Shown here: one piece after another, positions 6,579-10,633 of the stretch
Layout of the letters: every line of letters begins with the position of its first letter
How positions within the stretch are numbered: the first letter of the stretch is position 1
From: JBEICQ01 sp046297395
GTDB lineage: Bacteria; Bacteroidota; Bacteroidia; UBA4408
NCBI GenBank assembly: GCA_046297395.1
Contig: JBKCNM010000046.1
Location: 1-10,633 of the forward strand
DNA: 10,633 nt
Direction of reading: 5' to 3'
Notes under the pieces: generated by a model
Databases searched by the model: none
The model's input: only the letters and a program-made list of their open reading frames with translations
Told to the model about the DNA's origin: nothing
Made by a program: the position numbers and the translations under genes

Positions 6579-8180
6579 TCAAGGGATCAGCAATTTGCAG
6601 GTTCTCACTTCACCTGAAGCATGAGATAGACGAACCAGGTAAGCACCGGAGGTAAGCCCGGGGTAATTCAGGTTTTGACCTGAGATTACTTTTTGTCCGG
6701 CCAACATGCGCTTGCCTGTAATGTCGAAAATGTCGGCTTCCCAAATACTTCCGGATGGCAATGAAACGGGACAGCTTTTATTGATATACAAACAAACAGG
6801 TTCGCCTTCCAATTCCTTGATACTGCTTGATCCACCAATGGGAACAAGTTTTACTTCTAGGCTGTCAACCACACCGGGTGTAAAATTTACCTGAATCGTT
6901 TTAGGGAAATACCCGTTTTTTGTGAAGCTAACTGAGTAGGTTCCCTGAAGATGTGTGCCGGTGGCAAAACCTCCCGAGGCGTTGGATGCTGCTACTGAAG
7001 TTGGATCTGCTGAAAAAATATTGACAGCTGCATTGTTGATGGGCAAGTTGGTTACAGAGTCTCTAACAATGCCTTCAAGGTAAGCGGCTCTTGTGTAGTT
7101 TGGTGTTACCACAAACAAGGCTCCGGCATTGTTTTGAAGAGGACCAACAATTGTATCCATATTGCTGACCAAAACATTGCCGGAAGGCAGGTAAGGATAA
7201 ACGCCCCAGGCACCATGAAAACCTTCACCGCTGCCACTAAAGGTATCGTATTTGCCTACCTGCACAAGGTTATGCGGACGATGTGCATCAACAATGGTAA
7301 AGCCTTCTGTATACCATGAAGTCACACAATAGCCATCTTTGTAATAAGTATTGTGCACAATACTGTTTGAGCCCGGATTGGTTTGTATCTTGTCGAGAAA
7401 CTTGATATCAGTGATATCGCTTACATCGTAAGACGCTAGAAATGAGTTGTCTCGCTCATCTGTTGTAAACAAATACTTACTGTCGTCGCTGAGCCAGGTA
7501 TTGTGGGTAAAATTATTGGGCGTTGCTTGTTGATTAAGGACTGTAGGCGGGAATTGGTTCATGTTTAAGACCCTGAATCGTCCATTATAAATTTCTCCGG
7601 CATAGGCTGTATCGTTTCTTACAATGCCGTCGTGCACATAAGCACCATCGTAAATATTTACAATCTGAGGACTCCAAGGATTGGTCAGGTCTCCCACAAC
7701 AATTCCACCGTTGGCAAGGTTACTGCCATACAGATAAACTTTGCCATTGTCGATATGAAGTGCATGAATGTTGTCAAGATTATTACCGGCAAAATTGGGA
7801 GCCCATGTGGTTACCGGAAGATTGGTTCCCGGTAAATTGGCCAGGTTTACGATTTGAAGTCCGCCACCGCCTTCAGTTGTTACATAGGCGTAATGCCCAT
7901 AAGTTTTAATTTCTTTCCAAAGGTTAACAGGTCCGGGGATTCTGGCAACCTGAAAAATGGAATCCGGATTACTCACATCCACGATAGACAGACCGGTTCT
8001 TCCACCAACGAGTGCGTATTCATTTCCCAAGCTATCAACATATCCCCAAATATTTCCAAGGGTTTCCATGGGATAATACTTCACAGAGCGAAATGTGCAA
8101 TTCAGGTTTTGGGCCATTGAGGTGTAAGCGTTTGCCCATAAGAGACATCCTGCAAAGGCAGTTTTTAAAAAAAATTTCAT
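6579..8180 (-). CDS. Choice-of-anchor B family secreted protein with T9SS C-terminal sorting domain
   Basis: This gene encodes 533 residues. Residues 1-24 are a signal peptide ending SMAQ. Residues ~35-360 form a repeat region of the choice-of-anchor B type, with successive units such as YALVGGRTGLSIVDVSNP, YAYVTTEGGGGLQIVNL, FTHNTWLSDDSKYLFTTDE, SIVHNTYYKDGYCVTSWYTE and GFHGAWGVYPYLPSGNVLVS, which suggest a beta-propeller. A carboxypeptidase-regulatory-like beta-sandwich follows (~370-450; LEGIVRDSVTNLPINNAAVNI, then GTYSVSFTKNGYFPKTI). The last ~75 residues are a type A T9SS sorting domain (DITGKRM, LTSGAYLVRL, terminal KLLIP), though the usual PNP entry motif is not seen. The protein should cross the outer membrane by T9SS and be attached to the surface or released. 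Its function is unknown; the family often accompanies adhesins and degradative enzymes. It is the first gene of the run down to ksgA. Confidence 0.93.
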   Translation of the reverse strand: MKFFLKTAFAGCLLWANAYTSMAQNLNCTFRSVKYYPMETLGNIWGYVDSLGNEYALVGGRTGLSIVDVSNPDSIFQVARIPGPVNLWKEIKTYGHYAYVTTEGGGGLQIVNLANLPGTNLPVTTWAPNFAGNNLDNIHALHIDNGKVYLYGSNLANGGIVVGDLTNPWSPQIVNIYDGAYVHDGIVRNDTAYAGEIYNGRFRVLNMNQFPPTVLNQQATPNNFTHNTWLSDDSKYLFTTDERDNSFLASYDVSDITDIKFLDKIQTNPGSNSIVHNTYYKDGYCVTSWYTEGFTIVDAHRPHNLVQVGKYDTFSGSGEGFHGAWGVYPYLPSGNVLVSNMDTIVGPLQNNAGALFVVTPNYTRAAYLEGIVRDSVTNLPINNAAVNIFSADPTSVAASNASGGFATGTHLQGTYSVSFTKNGYFPKTIQVNFTPGVVDSLEVKLVPIGGSSSIKELEGEPVCLYINKSCPVSLPSGSIWEADIFDITGKRMLAGQKVISGQNLNYPGLTSGAYLVRLSHASGEVRTCKLLIP

Positions 8181-8385
8181 GGCCTAAATTTACATCTTTG
8201 TGCGTAATGAATAACAAAAAGATAGCTTCCGTTCTTAGTCGATTTTGGGTTGTTAAGAGCTCATTTAAAATAAACCATGCTGTTGCATTTTGATGAAATC
8301 TTCTCATATGGCTCCATGCTATTTTTCCTATAATTAATATTATGTTAAGTAACAACTAAAGCAAAACCAATAGATTCCCTCCTCA

Positions 8386-8532
8386 ATTGAATGGATACTC
8401 ATTTTGTTTGAAGGATTGGATAAGCTGAGATGGCTCGTCTGCCTCTTTCCTTAATGAATAGAAATCTTCATTGGATCGATCGCCCTCCGGCTTACTCTTA
8501 AATCCTGAAGCACTTGCGAATCCTGAAGTTAT
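8386..8532 (-). pseudogene. Open, start-less frame of 49 codons, possible gene fragment
   Basis: Between stops at 8535-8533 and 8385-8383 the minus strand reads 49 codons with protein-like composition (ASGFKSKPEGDRSNEDFYSL, later EADEPSQLIQSF) but no Met or other credible start. A second open frame next to it, 8603-8532, reads YETQQRFLNIDWTKRCFRNS and stops just where this one opens. This could be a frameshifted remnant or non-coding repeat DNA that happens to be open. No family is recognised. Confidence 0.25.
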
Positions 8533-8634
8533 TTAAGCGAATTTCTAAAACATCGTTTGGTCCAATCAATATTCAAAAACCTTTGTTGGGTCTCATACCC
8601 ATATCAGAAAGGAATTCTCATGTTCTCGTCTGCC
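8434..8634. repeat. Pair of similar sequences 191 bp apart
   Basis: CTCGTCTGCC occurs at 8434-8443 and 8625-8634, in both cases followed by a pyrimidine run (TCTTTCCTT or CTCTCCTTTT) and ATGAA a few bases later. The shared context suggests a diverged duplication rather than a chance 10-mer, but the match fades outside about 25 bases. Confidence 0.3.
8494..8528. repeat. Short direct repeat, 18-bp period
   Basis: AATCCTGAAG occurs at 8501-8510 and again at 8519-8528, both preceded by ACT and four variable bases (8494 and 8512), so 13 of 17 positions agree across two units 18 bp apart. Translated on the minus strand, the units give the internal repeat SGF-ASA-SGF. Only two units are present. 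Confidence 0.45.
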
Positions 8635-8827
8635 CTCTCCTTTTGTCATGAACATTTATTGTTCTAGAAAGCAACCAAAAAATACCGTTTTTCCGGCTGG
8701 TAATCTTCAGCCTTGGGAAGTCGTCTTATTTACCTGATATCTGCCAAATGGCTTTGCGTAAAAAAATTAAAAAACTGTTTTATAGTACCTTAAATATTCA
8801 TACCTGAACCAATACTCCATTTTTTAA

Positions 8828-9137
8828 TCGTCACGCAAATCATCGAGGAAATTGGGAAAATCTCATTTTTACAGGCTTACACCTGAAGGGTCTTTGAGAG
8901 GATGATACCGAAAGTACACATGCTGGTATTTCAAGCACATCTACACCGGAGTGTCCATCATCAACTTGTTGCAAGGGTTGAAGCCGGTGTATGAATCCAT
9001 GCTGAAAAACATGACAAACTTGAGCCGGATAAGCAGTTGTTGTAGAAATTGATACTATAGACAAGCGAATGATTTTTCATTAAAAATGCCACATGCTCAG
9101 CCAAGGTCGTTACCGAAAGCTGATATTTCAGGTCTTT
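8828..9137. pseudogene. Possible decayed gene, strand undecided
   Basis: On the plus strand one frame is open from 8828 to 9049 except for a single TGA at 8903-8905; its second part contains YFKHIYTGVSIINLLQGLKP and VYESMLKNMTNLSR, which look protein-like. On the minus strand the frame of the 129-residue gene continues past its TAA for about 60 codons (LKYQLSVTTLAEHVAFLMKN), and another minus frame is open over 8840-9064. Stops are rarer here than in random sequence of this composition, but there is no full ORF and no recognised family, so this may be a remnant or only a compositional effect. Confidence 0.25.
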
Positions 9138-9527
9138 TTAATCGTAGTCAATCTCACCCGGATGAATCTCTTCTGACGCTTCATCATGCAGTTCGGAGAG
9201 CATCTGTTGTTCGTGCAGACTGAGGTGGTCGGTTTGAATGGTTTCAAGCCATATCCTTCCTGAACGCCGAAAAACCTGAACGGTTATACCGGCAAGCTGC
9301 ATGGCTTTTTCAAAATTAGTGGTTGATACACCTTCTCCGGCATCTACTTGAACGGAAGAAGCATGAGGATAAAAATGTTTTATCGGATGATTTTCGTCTT
9401 TGATAAAATGTGAGGGTTCAGGGGAATTTCTATCCAGAATAAACTGCAGTTTGAGCTTGGGATAGGCAGCCTGAAAAGCAGTCTGGATTTGGCTAAGGGT
9501 AGTTTGTGGTGTGATATTCAATTGCAT
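9138..9527 (-). CDS. Conserved-looking soluble protein of unknown function
   Basis: This gene encodes 129 residues with no signal peptide and no membrane helix, so it is probably cytoplasmic. It starts MQLNITPQTTLSQIQTAFQA, a beta strand followed by a helix. It then has a hydrophobic strand (KLKLQFIL), a central part with SVQVDAGEGVST, another strand (ITVQVFRRSGRIWLETI) and a helix (LSLHEQQMLSELHDE), and ends with a very acidic tail (EEIHPGEIDYD). This alternation suggests a small alpha/beta fold. Short proteins of this kind occur in Bacteroidota, but I know no function for them. Its ATG is 2 nt after the stop of the 73-residue membrane protein, so it is the last gene of the universal-stress-protein unit and may share its control. 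Confidence 0.85.
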   Translation of the reverse strand: MQLNITPQTTLSQIQTAFQAAYPKLKLQFILDRNSPEPSHFIKDENHPIKHFYPHASSVQVDAGEGVSTTNFEKAMQLAGITVQVFRRSGRIWLETIQTDHLSLHEQQMLSELHDEASEEIHPGEIDYD

Positions 9528-9529
9528 GG

Positions 9530-9751
9530 TTAAGGGACTTGTTCAAGGTGGGGTTCCGCCAGCATTTTTCGAACCCATAGTACCAATAACCAAAGTGAGG
9601 TTGAAACACACACGATGGTAATCAGCAAGAGATGCTCCTCGAGAATGTCTTTGTAGACGATGCCGATAAACATTCCCACGCTAACTAGGGCAGTCTTTAG
9701 GACCAGAAATTGCAGGTTGTTCCAAACAGTTTTGATGGTAAAAAATCTCAT
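9530..9751 (-). CDS. Small two-helix membrane protein of unknown function
   Basis: This gene encodes 73 residues with two predicted transmembrane segments, ~14-34 (FLVLKTALVSVGMFIGIVY) and ~39-60 (HLLLITIVCVSTSLWLLVLW), joined by a short acidic turn (KDILEE). The N-terminus (MRFFTIKTVWNN) and the post-helix RKM are both basic, which would place both ends in the cytoplasm. No family is recognised. The ATG at 9751 lies 12 nt after the universal stress protein stop, and its leader is the 3' arm of the hairpin at 9754-9780. It ends 2 nt before the 129-residue gene. The placement suggests a membrane partner or an unrelated stress-regulated protein; the sequence does not decide. Confidence 0.82.
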   Translation of the reverse strand: MRFFTIKTVWNNLQFLVLKTALVSVGMFIGIVYKDILEEHLLLITIVCVSTSLWLLVLWVRKMLAEPHLEQVP

Positions 9752-9753
9752 GG

Positions 9754-9780
9754 TTTGTATTCCTTACGAGGGAATACAAA
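9754..9780 (-). promoter_or_regulatory. Perfect 10-bp stem-loop at the junction of the Usp gene and the 73-residue gene
   Basis: TTTGTATTCC (9754-9763) and GGAATACAAA (9771-9780) are perfect reverse complements around the 7-nt loop TTACGAG. In the mRNA the loop contains the UAA stop of the stress-protein gene, and the 3' arm begins GGAAU, so the ribosome-binding-like UAAGGA is partly paired and lies 9 nt before the next AUG. There is no U-tract, so this is not an intrinsic terminator. It fits a translational-coupling switch in which a ribosome ending at UAA opens the stem. Confidence 0.6.
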
Positions 9781-10582
9781 GAACGGGTAATTTTGCTATT
9801 GACAGTACTTCTGCTGTAATACTTTTTCCGAGTAATCTTTCAAAGAAATGATGTTCTCCGGGAATCAGTGCAAGCAAATCCATCTGATGATTGTTGCAGA
9901 AATCAGCTATGCCCTTGGCAATGCTCTCATCTTCGGGTAGGTGAAAAGTATGCTGAATATCCGAGAACACATTATTTACTGATAGTCCCTGAATGGCTTT
10001 GTTAATATCCAGTGGATGTTCTTTGTCTAAGATGGTAATGATAGAAACAGAAGAAGAGTAGTTCTTTGCGATATCCTTCAGAAGATTGAATTTTTCGATG
10101 CTCACTTCTTTTTTCAAATCCACCGCCAGTGCCAATTTTATCATTGGTTTGTAGGCAGTTTCAAGCGGAACAACCAATACATTTTTTTTGGCATTTCTGA
10201 TTAACTCACGGGGCGTTGAACCCAAAATCATTCCCATGCGACTGCCAGTGCCGGATTCGCCGGTCACAATCAGGTCGTCGGAGTTTGCCTGTTTGTTGAG
10301 CACCTCCCAGCCGCTTCCAAAATCCAATGAAGCTTCACAGGGAAGACCCGGGAATTGTTTTTTTGTTTCATCTAAGAGCTCATTCAGGTTTTCTTGGTAG
10401 GCATGTCGAATTTCATGCACAGAAACAGCTGACATGGGCGCATCCATGGAGGAGACAACCGGCATCTGAAAACCACAGACCAATTTAAGTGGGAGATGAA
10501 GATCCCGGGCTAGCCTAGCTGCATAATTTACAGCGTGATTACCGTTCTCTGAAAAATCGGTTCCAACAATCATTTTTTTCAT
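9764..10582 (-). CDS. Universal stress protein, tandem UspA domains
   Basis: This gene encodes 272 residues holding two Usp domains (~1-140 and ~145-272). The first starts MKKMIVGTDFSENGNHAVNYA and contains the intact nucleotide-binding motif G108-x2-G111-x9-G121-S122 (GESGTGSRMGMILGS), with Asp9 at the expected adenine-side position, so ATP binding is likely. The second keeps G-x9-G (GEHHFFERLLGK) but lacks the first Gly of the motif and has Lys where Ser or Thr is expected, so it has probably lost ATP binding and serves as a dimer or partner surface. Tandem Usp proteins are common in Bacteroidota and are linked to stress and low-oxygen survival; the client is unknown. The gene starts an operon with the 73- and 129-residue genes. 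The ATG at 10582 is the natural start. Only 51 bases of upstream sequence are visible and they hold no clear promoter. Confidence 0.93.
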   Translation of the reverse strand: MKKMIVGTDFSENGNHAVNYAARLARDLHLPLKLVCGFQMPVVSSMDAPMSAVSVHEIRHAYQENLNELLDETKKQFPGLPCEASLDFGSGWEVLNKQANSDDLIVTGESGTGSRMGMILGSTPRELIRNAKKNVLVVPLETAYKPMIKLALAVDLKKEVSIEKFNLLKDIAKNYSSSVSIITILDKEHPLDINKAIQGLSVNNVFSDIQHTFHLPEDESIAKGIADFCNNHQMDLLALIPGEHHFFERLLGKSITAEVLSIAKLPVLCIPS

Positions 10583-10633
10583 GTGTTTTTAGTTTTAGTG
10601 GTTAAACGGTCATTCTCGTCCTGCCGGAGTTTT

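Larger units (their letters stand above)
8181..9137. other. Long gap without a convincing intact gene
   Basis: About 950 bases separate the two minus-strand gene groups. Near 8181 the start region of the choice-of-anchor B gene has TAAATTTA (minus strand, 8192-8185), a weak -7-like box only 4 nt before the ATG. A short plus-strand frame begins at 8207 with MNNKKIASVLSRFWVV and stops after 28 codons. The part 8430-8640 has short direct repeats and open but start-less frames on the minus strand. The part 8828-9130 is open on both strands apart from single stops and may be a decayed gene. A small dyad GGCTG/CAGCC lies at 8695-8712. None of these is strong enough to call a gene. Confidence 0.6.

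Noticed and set aside
8207..8293. Plus-strand 28-codon frame MNNKKIASVLSRFWVV with a CTTTG just upstream
   Set aside because: Too short, no matching -33 element at the right distance, and no recognisable family; kept only as a note in the gap description.
8035..8355. Minus-strand frame of 106 codons starting MLLNIILIIGKIAW
   Set aside because: About half of it lies in the wrong frame of the well-supported choice-of-anchor B gene, including its signal peptide region, so it cannot be a normal gene there.
8665..8712. Dyads GGCTG/CAGCC and CCG/CGG near T-runs as a terminator
   Set aside because: Stems of 5 and 3 bp are too weak, and no active gene clearly ends close by.
8840..9064. Minus-strand 74-codon frame as a gene
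   Set aside because: It would need a TTG start, its composition is unlike a typical small protein, and it competes with an equally open plus-strand frame; reported only as a possible remnant.
1..10633. CRISPR array, tRNA or rRNA gene, riboswitch, intact insertion sequence
   Set aside because: No regularly spaced long repeats, cloverleaf-like segments, conserved rRNA stretches or transposase with inverted ends were seen on reading both strands.

Overview
The window reads as chromosomal DNA from a member of the Bacteroidota (Bacteroidetes). The reasons are a secreted beta-propeller-like protein of the choice-of-anchor B type that ends in a type IX secretion (T9SS) sorting domain, a tail-fibre-domain exported protein of the Bacteroidota kind, AT-rich translation starts with little Shine-Dalgarno signal, and housekeeping proteins of Bacteroidota type. 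The order or family cannot be fixed from the sequence. Every gene I can support is on the minus strand, so the window is read from high to low coordinates.

Region A (10582 to 9138) is a compact three-gene unit. It holds a tandem universal stress protein, a 73-residue two-helix membrane protein and a 129-residue soluble protein of unknown function. The first two genes are joined by a perfect 10-bp hairpin that holds the stop codon of the first gene in its loop and part of the ribosome-binding region of the second in its stem.

Region B (9137 to 8181) is about 950 bases without a convincing intact gene. It contains a possible decayed coding stretch next to region A and a patch with short direct repeats.

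Region C (8180 to 2826) is a tight run: choice-of-anchor B/T9SS protein, acyl carrier protein phosphodiesterase (AcpH), PlsC-like acyltransferase, peptide chain release factor 3 (PrfC), and 16S rRNA dimethyladenosine transferase (KsgA/RsmA). Genes overlap or sit a few bases apart, and two starts are non-ATG (TTG for acpH, GTG for ksgA). AcpH and PlsC both act on acyl-chain and phospholipid metabolism; PrfC and KsgA both act on the ribosome.

Region D (2550 to 1) follows a 275-base spacer and is a separate run of exported proteins: a tail-fibre-domain protein, an outer-membrane-barrel-like protein, a short secreted helical protein, and the first 26 codons of a lipoprotein that runs off the window. 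Spacings are 5 nt, 2 nt and an ATGA overlap. The part below about 1180 is visibly more AT-rich than the rest. This is the accessory-looking part of the window.

I see no rRNA or tRNA genes, no CRISPR array and no intact insertion sequence. I did not find a clearly new defence or mobile system. The observations most worth following are the hairpin at 9754-9780, the exported four-gene run at the left edge, the altered catalytic motifs of the PlsC-like protein, and the repeat-bearing gap around 8430-8640.
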